Positions 8,675-17,783 of a DNA stretch of 64,000 nt are shown here, piece after piece (within the stretch, counting starts at the first letter, position 1; each line of letters begins with the position of its first letter). The position numbers and the translations under genes were made by a program. The notes under the pieces are model-generated. The model was not told the origin of the DNA, made no database searches, and worked only from the letters and a program-made list of their open reading frames with translations. The stretch is from the NCBI GenBank assembly GCA_025698895.1, contig JAILWO010000001.1, positions 1,523,001 to 1,587,000 on the forward strand, written 5' to 3'. Origin of the DNA: Rhizobiaceae bacterium. Its GTDB lineage: Bacteria > Pseudomonadota > Alphaproteobacteria > Rhizobiales > Rhizobiaceae.

Positions 8675-9691
8675 TCAATTCGCCAGGTGGCAGGCCACTT
8701 TTCGCCCGCCTTCAAGGTCGCGCCATTCAGGCTCGACGTCAAAACATTGCGCCACCGCCTCCGGGCAGCGCGTGCAGAAGCGGCAGCCCTTGGGCGGATT
8801 GGCCGCGTCGGGCAGGTCGCCCTTGAGCAGGATGCGCCTGCGGTCGGCCTCGATCTTCGGGTCGGGCACGGGCACGGCCGACAGAAGCGCGCGCGTGTAG
8901 GGGTGTTTCGGCTTGCTGAACAGGGCGTCGACATCGGCCAGCTCGACCATCTTGCCCAGATACATCACCGCGACCCGGTCGGCGATGTGGCGCACCATCG
9001 ACAGATCGTGGCTGATGAACAGATAGGTAAGGCCGAGCCTGTGCTGCAGGTCCTGCAGAAGGTTCACGACCTGCGCCTGGATGGAGACGTCGAGCGCGGC
9101 GATCGGCTCATCGCAGACGATGAAGTCGGGGTCGAGCGCGAGCGCCCGGGCGATGCCGATGCGCTGGCGCTGTCCCCCCGAGAATTCGTGCGGATAGCGG
9201 TTGACGTAGTCCGGATTGAGCCCGACCTGGTCGAGAAGCTCGCGCACCCTGGCGCGTCTCTCGCCGGCCTTCGCGACCTGGTGCTCGACCAGCGGCTCGG
9301 CGACGATTGAGCCCACCGTCATGCGTGGATTGAGCGATGCCTGCGGGTCCTGGAAGATCATCTGCATCTTCGGGCGCAGCCGCCTGAGCCGTTCGCCCTC
9401 GATCGCCGCCACGTCCTCGCCGCCGAAATGCACCTTGCCCGCCGTCGGGCGATAAAGGCCTAGGATGGCGCGGCCGGTGGTGGACTTGCCGCAGCCGCTC
9501 TCACCCACCAGTCCCAGCGTTTCGCCGCGCATGATGTCGAAGCTCAGCCCGTCGACCGCCTGGACGGCCCCGACCTTGCGCCTGAGCACGCCCTTGTAGA
9601 CGGGGAAGTGCATCTTGAGGCCCTCGATCGAGACGAGCGTGTCAGCCGGCCGGGCCCGCTCGGGGCGCATGGTGTTGGCCTCAGCGAGCAT
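8675..9691 (-). CDS. Peptide-type ABC transporter ATP-binding protein (DppF/OppF family)
   Basis: 338 aa. Walker [10 protein letters not shown] at residues 63-71, signature [14 protein letters not shown], Walker [13 protein letters not shown] and the C-terminal oligopeptide domain with its cysteine cluster (CRFCTRC). Start 9691 is preferred because GGAG stands 7 nt upstream; it overlaps the DppD-like stop by 11 bp. The frame is open for 42 further codons upstream, but these lie inside the DppD-like gene. It powers import together with the DppD-like ATPase. Confidence 0.93.
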   Translation of the reverse strand: MLAEANTMRPERARPADTLVSIEGLKMHFPVYKGVLRRKVGAVQAVDGLSFDIMRGETLGLVGESGCGKSTTGRAILGLYRPTAGKVHFGGEDVAAIEGERLRRLRPKMQMIFQDPQASLNPRMTVGSIVAEPLVEHQVAKAGERRARVRELLDQVGLNPDYVNRYPHEFSGGQRQRIGIARALALDPDFIVCDEPIAALDVSIQAQVVNLLQDLQHRLGLTYLFISHDLSMVRHIADRVAVMYLGKMVELADVDALFSKPKHPYTRALLSAVPVPDPKIEADRRRILLKGDLPDAANPPKGCRFCTRCPEAVAQCFDVEPEWRDLEGGRKVACHLAN

Positions 9692-10772
9692 GGACGCTCT
9701 CCGGAAGCTGGCCGCCGGAGATGGCGCGGCGTTCCTTATCCCACCAGCAGGCGACGTCGTGGCTCTCCGACACCCGCTCCAGCGGGGGGTTCTCGGCGCG
9801 GCACCGGTCATGGACATGGCTGCATCGCGCCGAGAAGGGACAGAAGTCCGGCTCCCGGGTCAGAAGCGGCGGCTGGCCGCCGATGCTACGCAGCTTTTCA
9901 TTGGCCTTGTGGCGCCCGGGCAGCGAGTCGAGCAGGGCGCGGGTGTAGGGATGGCGCGGGTTCTCGAACAGTTCGCCGATCCTGGCGTGCTCGACGATCT
10001 GCCCGCCATACATGACGATGATGCGGTCGGCGATGCCGGCCGCGACGCCGAGGTCGTGCGTGATCCAGATGATCGCCATGCCGAGCCGCTGGCGCAGATC
10101 TTTGACAAGTTCGAGGATCTGCGCCTGCACGGTGACGTCGAGCGCCGTCGTCGGCTCGTCAGCGATTAGCACCTTCGGATCGCAGGCGAGCGCGATCGCG
10201 ATCATCACGCGCTGGCGCATCCCGCCCGAGAACTGGTGCGGGTAGTCGTTGAGCCGGGCGGCCGCGCCCGGTATGCCAACCAGTTCCAGCAACTCGGCCG
10301 CGCGCTTGCGCGCTTGCCTCCTCGACATGCCGAGATGGGTCCTGAGCGGCTCCATGATCTGGAAGCCGACGGTAAAGACCGGGTTGAGCGAGGTCATCGG
10401 GTCTTGAAAGATGAAGCCGATGCGTGCGCCGCGCACCTGTCTTATGCCCGAGGCCGACAGCCTGACCAGGTCCTGGCCCTCGAAGGCGACGCGCCCCGAC
10501 GCGATCTCGGCCGGTGGTATCGGCAGAAGCTGCAGCAGCGACATCATCGCCACGCTCTTGCCCGAACCGCTCTCGCCGACAACGGCCAACAACTCCCCCT
10601 CGTCGAGATGGAAGCTCACGCCGTTGACCGCATGGATCAGACCATCCTGCGTGTGGAAGACGGTCTTCAACCCCGAGACGTCCAGAACCTGACTGATGTG
10701 GCACCTACTCAGACGGACACAACCCACGCGCGACCGGAGACAGGCTCCCGACGAGCCCTGACACTTGAACAC
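9681..10772 (-). CDS. Peptide-type ABC transporter ATP-binding protein (DppD/OppD family)
   Basis: Up to 363 aa; the conserved part begins at [16 protein letters not shown]. Walker A GESGSGKS, signature [15 protein letters not shown], Walker [13 protein letters not shown], and the C-terminal cysteine cluster CPFSARC. The 5' end is uncertain: the outermost start is GTG at 10772 with a weak AGGG site, another GTG lies near 10727, and the N-terminal 25 or so residues do not match the family. It is separated by 82 bp from the cupin gene, so the ABC genes appear to continue the UPF0261 operon. Confidence 0.9.
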   Translation of the reverse strand: MFKCQGSSGACLRSRVGCVRLSRCHISQVLDVSGLKTVFHTQDGLIHAVNGVSFHLDEGELLAVVGESGSGKSVAMMSLLQLLPIPPAEIASGRVAFEGQDLVRLSASGIRQVRGARIGFIFQDPMTSLNPVFTVGFQIMEPLRTHLGMSRRQARKRAAELLELVGIPGAAARLNDYPHQFSGGMRQRVMIAIALACDPKVLIADEPTTALDVTVQAQILELVKDLRQRLGMAIIWITHDLGVAAGIADRIIVMYGGQIVEHARIGELFENPRHPYTRALLDSLPGRHKANEKLRSIGGQPPLLTREPDFCPFSARCSHVHDRCRAENPPLERVSESHDVACWWDKERRAISGGQLPESVHAR

Positions 10773-10854
10773 CGCCCTGCCGGATTTTCAAGCACCGGTT
10801 TCGGCTGCCGATGAAATATGCGCCGCGCCCGTGGCGTGGGGCGGTCGGTCGATG

Positions 10855-11277
10855 TCAGGCCCGTGGCGGCCACGCCTTCTCCAGCCTGAAATCGGGCAGG
10901 TCGCGCAGCGCCTGCTCGGGACCGGCCGGCGAATAGACCACGAAGAGCTGCATAGGTCCGGAGCCGGTGTTCAGCGTCGAGTGGAAGCGGCTTTCGGGCA
11001 CGTAGACGGTACATCCCGGGCGCACCTGGTGGACGACCGGATTGCCATTCTCGTCCTCGACCATCTGCTCGCCGGTGCCGGATATCACGAAGATGATCTC
11101 CTCCGCGCCGGGATGGTTGTGGCGCTCGTGGCCCTGCCCCTCCTGCAGGTCGACCACGCCGCCAGAGAAGCGCTCGGCGCCGTTGACCTCGGGCGCGACG
11201 GTCAGCGCCAGTTTGCCCCAATCGAAGGCGAATACGTCGACTTCCTCGGCATAGACAAAGTTGCGTTCCTGGCTCAC
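10855..11277 (-). CDS. Cupin-domain protein
   Basis: 140 aa single-domain cupin. Cupin motif 1 is [18 protein letters not shown] (metal-ligand His/His/Glu spacing) and motif 2 is [15 protein letters not shown] at 11277 is the start, with AGGAGG about 5 nt upstream; it overlaps the TIM-barrel stop (GTGA). Small cupins of this kind serve as sugar or acid isomerases, dioxygenases or ligand sensors. No specific activity can be assigned. Its place between the UPF0261 pair and the ABC importer suggests that it acts on the imported compound. Confidence 0.85.
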   Translation of the reverse strand: MSQERNFVYAEEVDVFAFDWGKLALTVAPEVNGAERFSGGVVDLQEGQGHERHNHPGAEEIIFVISGTGEQMVEDENGNPVVHQVRPGCTVYVPESRFHSTLNTGSGPMQLFVVYSPAGPEQALRDLPDFRLEKAWPPRA

Positions 11278-12116
11278 TGGTTCCTCCTCAGCGCAATTGC
11301 CTTGAACTCGGCGGTCTGGTCGCGGATCGCGCTTTCGGCCGGCAGCCGCTCCATCGAGCTCGCCCCGTAGAAGCCGTGCAGGCCGGCCACGCGCGACAGC
11401 ATGTAGGCGGCGTCGTCTGGCATCGAGATCGGACCGCCATGGCACAGCACGATGACGTCCTCGCGCACGGACCGCGCGGCCTCGGCGATGCCGCCTACTT
11501 CCGATACGCAGTCATCGAGCGACTTGGCCGAAGTCGCGCCGATCGTGCCGCCCGTGGTCACGCCCATATGGGCGACGATGATGTCGGCGCCGGCGCCGGT
11601 CATGGCGCGCGCCTCTTCCTCGTTGAAGACATAGGGCGTCGTCAGCATGTCGAGCCTCGCGGCCTCGCCGATCATGTCGACCTCCAGTCCGTAACCCATT
11701 CCCGTTTCCTCGAAGGCCGTACGCATCGTGCCGTCGAACAGCCCGATCGTGGGGAAGTTCTGGACGCCGGAAAAGCCCATCTGTTTCAGTTCGGCCAGGA
11801 AACGCGGCATGATGACGAAGGGGTCGGTGCCGTTGACGCCGGCCAGCACCGGCGTCCTTTTCACGACTGGCAACACCTCGACCGCCATTTCCTTCACGAT
11901 CTCGTTGGCGTTGCCATAGGCAAGCAGGCCTGCGGCTGAACCGCGTCCGGCCATGCGGTAGCGGCCCGAATTGTAGATCACGATCAGGTCGATGCCGCCG
12001 GCCTCCTCCGACTTGGCCGACAGGCCGGTGCCGGCCCCGCCGCCCACGATCGGCTTGCCCTCCGCGATCAGCGCGCGGAAGCGGGCGAGTATGTCCTTGC
12101 GGGAAATGGCGGGCAT
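11274..12116 (-). CDS. TIM-barrel protein, phosphoenolpyruvate hydrolase-like family (Tm-1 C-terminal-domain homologue)
   Basis: 280 aa. Begins [17 protein letters not shown], with the glycine-rich [13 protein letters not shown] and [18 protein letters not shown] motifs, then GVNGTDPF and [16 protein letters not shown]. These define the family annotated as phosphoenolpyruvate hydrolase-like or TIM-barrel signal transduction protein, which in the plant resistance protein Tm-1 forms the C-terminal half. The ATG shares one base with the stop of the UPF0261 gene (TGATG), so the two products are probably made together. The biochemical role of the bacterial pair is not established. Confidence 0.85.
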   Translation of the reverse strand: MPAISRKDILARFRALIAEGKPIVGGGAGTGLSAKSEEAGGIDLIVIYNSGRYRMAGRGSAAGLLAYGNANEIVKEMAVEVLPVVKRTPVLAGVNGTDPFVIMPRFLAELKQMGFSGVQNFPTIGLFDGTMRTAFEETGMGYGLEVDMIGEAARLDMLTTPYVFNEEEARAMTGAGADIIVAHMGVTTGGTIGATSAKSLDDCVSEVGGIAEAARSVREDVIVLCHGGPISMPDDAAYMLSRVAGLHGFYGASSMERLPAESAIRDQTAEFKAIALRRNQ

Positions 12117-13321
12117 CAGGCGTCCTTTCCTGTGGCGATCCTGCGCCATTCCTCGACGGCGGCGGCTGAGAATTCGCGGTCGTTGATGTGATAGGGGAGG
12201 CGGATCACCCGCCGGTTGGCCGATGGAGCGATCGCGGCCTCCACGGCCTCGAACAGGGCGGCGTCCGCTTCGGGGTCGTGGAAGGGGCCACCTTCGATAT
12301 CGATGGCCGAGACGCCCTTCTCCGGGATCAGCAGGCGGACCGGGCCCTCGCAGCGCGACAGTTTGGTTCCGATCCAGCGGCCGATTTCGGCGCACTCTTC
12401 CTTCGTGGTGCGCATCAGCGTGACGTTGGAATTGTGCTCGTAGAAGGTGCGGCCACTGAATTTGTCCGGGATCGTCGACGGCGCCCAAAAGTTGACCATG
12501 TCGCAGGCGCCCAGCGAGCCGATCCAGGGCAGGCTGGTGGAGGCGACTACGTCGAGGCGGTCCTCAGCGGCGGCCAGCACGCCGCCGACGAGCAGATCGC
12601 AGATCTCGGTCGTCGTGATATCGATGAAGCCTTCGAGCATGCCTGAGACGGCGAGCTTTTCCATGGCGCGTCCGCCAGTGCCGGTCGCATGGAAGACCAT
12701 GCAGTCATGGTCGGCCCTGAGCGCGTCAGCGATGGCTGTGACGCAGGTCGTGGTGACGCCGAACATGGTCAGGCCGAGCGCCGGTCGCTTATCCGCTTCG
12801 TCCTGCGGCGGATGTGCGACCATCCCCGCCAGCGCCTCGGCGGCATTGGTCAGGATCCGCCGCGACAGCCGGTTCAGCCCGGCGATGTCGGTGATGGAAG
12901 GCACCATGACGATGTCGGATACGCCGACATAGGGCGCTGTGTCGCCCGAGGCCAGCGTCGAGACCATCACCTTCGGCAGACCGAGCGGCAGGGCCCGCAT
13001 GCCGGCCGTCGCCATGGCCGTGCCCGCGCCGCCGCCGACGGCGATCACCCCGGCCAGGTCGTGCCGCGACGGCAGGAACGCCTCGAAGGCGCGCATCATG
13101 CCGGCCACGGCCCGGCCGCGGTCGCGCAAGGCCAGGGTCTCGTCTCCATCCGGCGCGAAGGCCGCCACCTCGCGATTGGCGATGTCGACTTCGATCGAGG
13201 GCGTTCCGGTGCCCAGATCAACGGTGACGACCGCCAGGCCCCGGTCACGCAGAAGGCGCGCCAGAAAGGCGATTTCCTCGCCCTTGGTGTCGGCGGCGCC
13301 CGCGACATAGACCCGCTTCAA
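12116..13321 (-). CDS. Tm-1-like ATP-binding domain protein (UPF0261)
   Basis: 401 aa, full length for UPF0261. Starts [20 protein letters not shown]; the Gly-rich [10 protein letters not shown], the [10 protein letters not shown] and the [13 protein letters not shown] motifs are present, the last being the nucleotide-site signature of the Tm-1 N-terminal domain. The start is a TTG at 13321 with GGGAGGG 5-6 nt upstream. First gene of an operon that continues with the TIM-barrel partner, a cupin and a peptide-type ABC importer. In tomato Tm-1 the two domains are fused; here they are separate, adjacent and overlapping. Function in bacteria is unknown. Confidence 0.88.
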   Translation of the reverse strand: MKRVYVAGAADTKGEEIAFLARLLRDRGLAVVTVDLGTGTPSIEVDIANREVAAFAPDGDETLALRDRGRAVAGMMRAFEAFLPSRHDLAGVIAVGGGAGTAMATAGMRALPLGLPKVMVSTLASGDTAPYVGVSDIVMVPSITDIAGLNRLSRRILTNAAEALAGMVAHPPQDEADKRPALGLTMFGVTTTCVTAIADALRADHDCMVFHATGTGGRAMEKLAVSGMLEGFIDITTTEICDLLVGGVLAAAEDRLDVVASTSLPWIGSLGACDMVNFWAPSTIPDKFSGRTFYEHNSNVTLMRTTKEECAEIGRWIGTKLSRCEGPVRLLIPEKGVSAIDIEGGPFHDPEADAALFEAVEAAIAPSANRRVIRLPYHINDREFSAAAVEEWRRIATGKDA

Positions 13322-13365
13322 TTGACCCTCCCCTGGCTGCGAGCGTTTCGGGACGCTTGCATTAT

Positions 13366-13404
13366 TTTGAGACCTCCGTATCATATCGGTATGGATATCT
13401 CAAA
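13366..13404. promoter_or_regulatory. 39-bp imperfect palindrome, candidate TetR operator
   Basis: Centred on 13385 in the divergent gap between the UPF0261 gene and the TetR gene. The outer arms TTTGAGA / TCTCAAA are a perfect inverted repeat. Inner matches (TCC-TA ... TA-GGA) share the same centre. The site runs over the TetR start codon (13391) and ends about 45 bp from the UPF0261 start, so a bound regulator could control both directions. Confidence 0.6.
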
Positions 13405-14026
13405 TCAATCCGCAGCGGTCGATATTGAACTGCCCGACATTCCCGAGCGGGGACCGAGGGCGCGCACCTATCGGCTGATGATGGAGACCGCCTCGCGGCT
13501 GATGCAGGAAGGCGAGGTGCCGTCGGTGACGGCGGTCGCCGAGGCAGCGCAGGTGAGCCGTGCCACCGCCTATCGCTACTTCCCGACCCAGGCGGCGCTG
13601 GTGACCGCGGTGGTCGACGAGGCGCTCGGTCCCATCCTTGACTGGCGGTCGGACGAGACCGACGTTGAGGCACGAGTGGCCGATCTGTTCGAGACGGCGC
13701 TGCCGCGCATCGCCGCCTACGAGGCCACGTTCCGCGCGGCGCTGAGGTTATCCCTGGATTCGGCCGCCGACGCCGACGGGGCCGTGGGCCGGTTTCGGCG
13801 CGGCCATCGCGTCGAACTGCTCGGCTCGGCCCTGGCGCCCCTGCGCGCGGAACTGGGCGACGAGGTCTGTGACCGGCTCGCCCGGGCGCTGTCGCTGGTC
13901 TTCGGCGTCGAGGCTTTCGTGGTGCTCAAGGATATCTGGGGGGGAGGCGACGGACAGGTGAAAGAGACGGCGCTGTGGGTGGCGCGGTCGCTTATTGCGC
14001 GGGCGCGAGAGGAAGCCGGCACATGA
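13391..14026 (+). CDS. TetR-family transcriptional regulator
   Basis: 211 aa. The helix-turn-helix is at about residues 38-65 (VPSVTAVAEAAQVSRATAYRYF), followed by an all-helical ligand/dimer domain. It diverges from the UPF0261-cupin-ABC operon, with the palindromic 13366-13404 site between them, so it is the probable local repressor of that operon and of itself. The ligand is unknown. The long frame upstream of 13391 is antisense to the UPF0261 gene and is not part of this gene. Confidence 0.92.
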   Translation: MDISNQSAAVDIELPDIPERGPRARTYRLMMETASRLMQEGEVPSVTAVAEAAQVSRATAYRYFPTQAALVTAVVDEALGPILDWRSDETDVEARVADLFETALPRIAAYEATFRAALRLSLDSAADADGAVGRFRRGHRVELLGSALAPLRAELGDEVCDRLARALSLVFGVEAFVVLKDIWGGGDGQVKETALWVARSLIARAREEAGT

Positions 14027-14028
14027 AC

Positions 14029-14039
14029 TGGTCCGACCA
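14029..14039. promoter_or_regulatory. GntR-type palindrome TGGTCCGACCA upstream of sugar ABC operon
   Basis: The 11-bp sequence fits the FadR/FCD-GntR consensus T-N-G-T-N3-A-C-N-A with perfect symmetry. It lies just after the TetR stop and about 240 bp before the binding-protein gene. A near-identical site (TGGTCGGACCA) occurs before the epimerase gene at 52063-52073. Confidence 0.5.
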
Positions 14040-14104
14040 ATTTCGTGCCCGGCGAAGGAATATTAGCTGCATTGAACGGATTGAATGCGGCGTGGTTGCA
14101 AGCA

Positions 14105-14138
14105 TTGACTTGACCCGGGAGGGTTGTTGGTAATACCA
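14105..14138 (+). promoter_or_regulatory. Candidate promoter with overlapping GntR-type operator
   Basis: TTGACT at 14105-14110 is followed, after 17 bp, by TGGTAAT as a weak -10. The -10 is itself part of the palindrome TGGTAATACCA (14128-14138), which fits T-N-G-T-N3-A-C-N-A. A repressor bound there would cover the -10 of the sugar ABC operon. Confidence 0.5.
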
Positions 14139-14268
14139 GTTTGAGAGGATGGGGCGGCTGAGAGGACAGCCGTTCCGATGCGGCGAGGGACGGGGTTCGT
14201 CCTTCAATGGCAGGGCGCGGGAGGAGACTCGCGGTCCCTTCGACGAGACGAAGCGCACCAGGGAGGAA

Positions 14269-15585
14269 ATGATGATGCGCAAGACCATGACCGGACTGAT
14301 CGCCGGTCTCAGCATGACCTTCGCCAGTTCCACGGCGCTTGTCGCCCAGGAGCTCACCATCTTCTGGGCCGAATGGGATCCGGCCAACTACCTTCAGGAA
14401 CTCGTTAACGAATATGAGGCCGAGACCGGGGTCCGGGTCACGGTCGAGACGACGCCGTGGTCGGACTTCCAGACCAAGGCCTTCACCGAGTTCAACGCGC
14501 GTGGTTCAGCCTACGACATGGTCGTGGGCGACTCGCAGTGGTTGGGCGCGGCGTCGGAGGCTGGCCACTATGTAGACCTGACCGACTTCTTCAACGAACA
14601 CAATCTCAGCGAGGTGATGGCGCCGGCCACGGTCAAGTACTACGCCGAGTACCCGTCCAATTCGGGCAAGTTCTGGGCGATACCGGCCGAGGGCGACGCG
14701 GTCGGCTGGTCCTATCGCAAGGACTGGTTCGAGGATCCGGAGGAGATGGCCGCCTTCAAGGAGAAGTATGGCTACGATCTGGACGTGCCGAAGACCTGGG
14801 CCGAGATGCGAGACATCGCCGAGTTCTTCCATCGCCCCGACGAGAACCGCTATGGCATCGCCATCTACACCGACAATTCCTATGACGGCCTGGTCATGGG
14901 TGTCGAGAACGCGATCTTCTCCTATGGCGGAGAGCTCGGCGACTACGAGACCTACGAAGTCGACGGCATCATCAATTCCGATAAGAACGTCGCTGCGCTC
15001 GAAATGTATCGCGAGCTCTACGGCTTCACCCCTCCTGGCTGGGCCAAGACCTTCTTCGTCGAGAACAACCAGGCGATCACCGAGAACCTGGCGGCGATGA
15101 GCATGAACTACTTCGCCTTCTTCCCGGCGCTGCTCAACGAATCGTCGAACCCGAACGCCAGCGTCACCGGCTTCTTCGCCAATCCGGCCGGTCCGGACGG
15201 CGACCAGTACGCCGCGCTGGGCGGGCAGGGCATCTCCATCGTCTCCTACTCGGAGAACCAGGAAGAGGCGATGAAGTTCCTCGAATGGTTCATCAAGGAC
15301 GAGACCCAGAAGCGCTGGGCCGAGCTCGGCGGCTACACCGCCCATGCCAAGACGCTGGAATCGGAGGAGTTCCAGAACGCGACGCCCTACAACAAGGCCT
15401 TCTACGAGACGATGTTTAAGGTGAAGGACTTCTGGGCCACGCCGGAATATGCCGAACTGCTGATCCAGATGAACCAGCGCATCTACCCCTACATCACCGC
15501 GGGCGAGGGGTCGGCCAAGGAAGCGCTCGACGCGCTGGCGGCCGACTGGAAGGGCACGTTCGAGAAGTACAATCGCTACGAGTGA
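14269..15585 (+). CDS. Sugar ABC transporter substrate-binding protein (SBP family 1)
   Basis: About 438 aa with a signal peptide (hydrophobic to about residue 25, ending ALVA before QELTIFWAEWD). It has the family 1 extracellular solute-binding fold; DMVVGDSQWLGAASEAGHYVDLTDF is the conserved hinge region. Three consecutive ATGs (14269, 14272, 14275) follow GGGAGG at 14261-14266; the second or third has the better spacing. First gene of the operon, ahead of two permeases, a small membrane protein and two ATPases, a gene set typical of rhizobial polyol or glycerol-type importers. The substrate is not determined. Confidence 0.92.
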   Translation: MMMRKTMTGLIAGLSMTFASSTALVAQELTIFWAEWDPANYLQELVNEYEAETGVRVTVETTPWSDFQTKAFTEFNARGSAYDMVVGDSQWLGAASEAGHYVDLTDFFNEHNLSEVMAPATVKYYAEYPSNSGKFWAIPAEGDAVGWSYRKDWFEDPEEMAAFKEKYGYDLDVPKTWAEMRDIAEFFHRPDENRYGIAIYTDNSYDGLVMGVENAIFSYGGELGDYETYEVDGIINSDKNVAALEMYRELYGFTPPGWAKTFFVENNQAITENLAAMSMNYFAFFPALLNESSNPNASVTGFFANPAGPDGDQYAALGGQGISIVSYSENQEEAMKFLEWFIKDETQKRWAELGGYTAHAKTLESEEFQNATPYNKAFYETMFKVKDFWATPEYAELLIQMNQRIYPYITAGEGSAKEALDALAADWKGTFEKYNRYE

Positions 15586-15600
15586 TCGTCGCCACATCGA

Positions 15601-15628
15601 AGGGGGCGGCAGGCGTCGCCCCCTTTTT
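15601..15628 (+). terminator. Intrinsic terminator/attenuator after the binding-protein gene
   Basis: Stem AGGGGGCG / CGCCCCCT (8 bp, 8-nt loop) followed directly by a run of four more T. It stands 15 bp after the binding-protein stop and 37 bp before the first permease gene, so partial read-through would give more binding protein than permease. Confidence 0.75.
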
Positions 15629-15664
15629 CCTTGACCTGGCGGAACAATCCGAAGGAACCCGGCC

Positions 15665-16570
15665 TTGGCCACGGCAGTCATGACCCGTCTCGATCCGCAG
15701 TCCCGCGCGGCGGCGCGCGGCTGGAGCGACCTGACGATCCGGAACATGTTCATCATCCCCACGATCCTGTTCCTGATCATCTTCAACATCTTTCCGCTGC
15801 TCTATTCGCTGGGCTATTCCTTCACCGACTTCCGCGCCTCCACGAACGCGCCGGCCAATTTCGTGGGCCTGCGCAACTATCGTGACCTGCTCAACGACCC
15901 CTATATCTGGCGCAACTTCGCTATCACCGCCAAATACGTCATCGTGTCGGTGGGCGGGCAGGTGATCGTCGGTTTCGGCGTCGCCTTGCTGCTCAACCGG
16001 GCCATCCCTTTCAAAGGTCTGATCACCACGCTGCTGCTTTTGCCGATGATGCTGTCCATGGCGGTCGTCGGCCTGTTCTGGAAGCTGCTCTACGACCCCT
16101 CCTTCGGCATCATCAACTACGCGCTGGGCCTGGGCCGGTTCGAATGGCTGTCCAATCCCGACATGGCGCTTTACGCCGTGGCCATCACCGACATCTGGAT
16201 GTGGGCGCCCTTCGTGATGCTGTTGTCGCTGGCCGGCCTGTCGGCGGTGCCCAAGCATCTCTACGAGGCCGCCGCGATCGACCGCGCCGGCCCGTTCTAT
16301 ACCTTCTTCCGCATCACGCTGCCGCTGGTGGCGCCGATCCTGATGATCGCAATCATCTTCCGCACGATGGAGGCCTTCAAGACATTCGACCTGGCCTATA
16401 TCCTCACCAGTCAGCCGACGGCCGAGGTCATCTCCATCCGCCTCTACAAGATGGCGTTCCAGGAGTGGCAGACCGGCATGTCCTGCGCCCTGGCCTACAT
16501 CATGCTGATCATGGTCGTGGCCATCACCAACATCTATGTGAAATACCTCAACAAGGTGAAGGAACGCTGA
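15665..16570 (+). CDS. Sugar ABC transporter permease (MalF/UgpA type)
   Basis: 301 aa, six predicted helices, with the EAA-loop LYEAAAIDRAGPFYTFFRITLPLVAP. The chosen start is TTG at 15665, because GAAGGA lies about 9 nt upstream; ATG at 15680 is an alternative without a clear ribosome site. Its stop overlaps the next permease start (TGATG). It forms the membrane channel with that gene's product. Confidence 0.92.
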   Translation: MATAVMTRLDPQSRAAARGWSDLTIRNMFIIPTILFLIIFNIFPLLYSLGYSFTDFRASTNAPANFVGLRNYRDLLNDPYIWRNFAITAKYVIVSVGGQVIVGFGVALLLNRAIPFKGLITTLLLLPMMLSMAVVGLFWKLLYDPSFGIINYALGLGRFEWLSNPDMALYAVAITDIWMWAPFVMLLSLAGLSAVPKHLYEAAAIDRAGPFYTFFRITLPLVAPILMIAIIFRTMEAFKTFDLAYILTSQPTAEVISIRLYKMAFQEWQTGMSCALAYIMLIMVVAITNIYVKYLNKVKER

Positions 16571-17529
16571 TGGCCGCCGTCCGCACCACCGGCGAGAAGA
16601 CCTGGAACCGAGCCGCGGTCGTCCTGGTCCTGCTCATCACGCTGATCTTCCTGGCGCCGATCTACTGGATCGGATCGACCGCCTTCAAGCCGCGCAACCT
16701 CGCCACGACGATCCCGCCGACGGTGGTCTTCGAGCCGGAGACGACGTCCTTCGTCAAGCTGTTCGTGCGCCGCTCGCAGATGCGCAACCCGCCCAGCCAG
16801 GAAGAATACGAGGCCGCTCCATGGTGGGAGCGCACCATCTTCGACGAGGGCGAAAAGGTCGTCCGCTCGGGCCGCGGCGAGGTGCAGATGTCGGCCTATC
16901 CGGACCGCTTCATGAATTCGCTGATCGTTGCCGTCACCTCCACCGTGCTGGCGGTGGGCATGGGCACGCTGACGGCCTACGGCTTCTCGCGCTTCAAGGT
17001 GGCGGGTGAGCAGGACTGGCTGTTTTTCATCCTGTCGACGCGCATGCTGCCCCCCGTTGTCGTGGCGATCCCGATGTTCCTGATGTACCGGGCCGTAGGG
17101 CTCAATGACACCCATGTCGGCCTGATCATCCTCTACACGGCGTTCAACCTCTCCTTCTCGGTCTGGCTGATGAAGGGCTTCATCGACGAGATCCCGAAGG
17201 AATATGAGGAGGCCGCTCTGGTCGACGGCTACACGCGCATGCAGGCCTTCTTCAAGATCGTGCTTCCGGAGGCGCTGACGGGCGTCGCGGCGACCGCCGT
17301 ATTCTGTTTCATCATCGCCTGGAACGAATATGCGTTCGCGCTGATAATGACCAACCGGCGCGCCCAAACGGCGCCTCCCTTCATCCCGTCCCAGGTCGGT
17401 TCCGGCCTGCCGGACTGGACGGTGATCGCGGCCGGCACGTTCCTGTTCCTCCTGCCGGTCGCGATCTTCACCTTCCTTCTGCGCAACCATCTGCTCAGGG
17501 GCATGTCGTTCGGAGCGATCCGCAAATGA
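16570..17529 (+). CDS. Sugar ABC transporter permease (MalG/UgpE type)
   Basis: 319 aa. Helix 1 is at about residues 15-38, then an unusually long charged periplasmic segment (about residues 55-110, including YEAAPWWERTIFDEG), then the permease core with EYEEAALVDGYTRMQAFFKIVLP as EAA-loop. It is longer than typical MalG-type subunits because of that segment, as seen in several rhizobial polyol importers. One-base overlap with the upstream permease and 4-bp overlap (ATGA) with the downstream small gene. Confidence 0.93.
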   Translation: MAAVRTTGEKTWNRAAVVLVLLITLIFLAPIYWIGSTAFKPRNLATTIPPTVVFEPETTSFVKLFVRRSQMRNPPSQEEYEAAPWWERTIFDEGEKVVRSGRGEVQMSAYPDRFMNSLIVAVTSTVLAVGMGTLTAYGFSRFKVAGEQDWLFFILSTRMLPPVVVAIPMFLMYRAVGLNDTHVGLIILYTAFNLSFSVWLMKGFIDEIPKEYEEAALVDGYTRMQAFFKIVLPEALTGVAATAVFCFIIAWNEYAFALIMTNRRAQTAPPFIPSQVGSGLPDWTVIAAGTFLFLLPVAIFTFLLRNHLLRGMSFGAIRK

Positions 17530-17783
17530 CCTTCCGTGAACTCAACCGCCGCTATCTCGAGCCCGGTTCCATGTGGCTGATGATCTTCGGCATCGCGGCG
17601 CTGTGCCAACCCTGGAACCTGTTCCTGCATCGCTATGGTGTCACGATCATCCTGGTCGGCCTCGTCTGTTTCATCATTACCTCGCATATCGGACCTGGTT
17701 CGGTCGGCGCGGACGAGGACGTGACCGACGAGGCGTTTGATGTGTCGGATCACCGCGAAGGCAAGGCCGGAGTCGGGTCATGA
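17526..17783 (+). CDS. Small two-helix membrane protein of the sugar ABC operon
   Basis: 85 aa. Two hydrophobic segments (about residues 16-28 and 38-52, the second being GVTIILVGLVCFIITSHIG) and an acidic C-terminal tail. Its start overlaps the permease stop and its stop overlaps the ATPase start, both as ATGA, so it is translationally coupled on both sides. I do not recognise a characterised family. Small membrane proteins occur in similar rhizobial ABC operons, which suggests an accessory subunit of the transporter (inference). Confidence 0.82.
   Translation: MTFRELNRRYLEPGSMWLMIFGIAALCQPWNLFLHRYGVTIILVGLVCFIITSHIGPGSVGADEDVTDEAFDVSDHREGKAGVGS

Noticed and set aside
6362-9310. Open frame of 982 codons on the plus strand
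   Set aside because: It is antisense to the peptide-type ABC genes, is Arg/Gly/Asp/His-rich without recognisable domains, and results from third-position GC bias.
10773-10854. Terminator or promoter separating the cupin from the ABC genes
   Set aside because: The 82-bp gap shows no hairpin with a T-run and no convincing -35/-10 pair, so the operon was left continuous.
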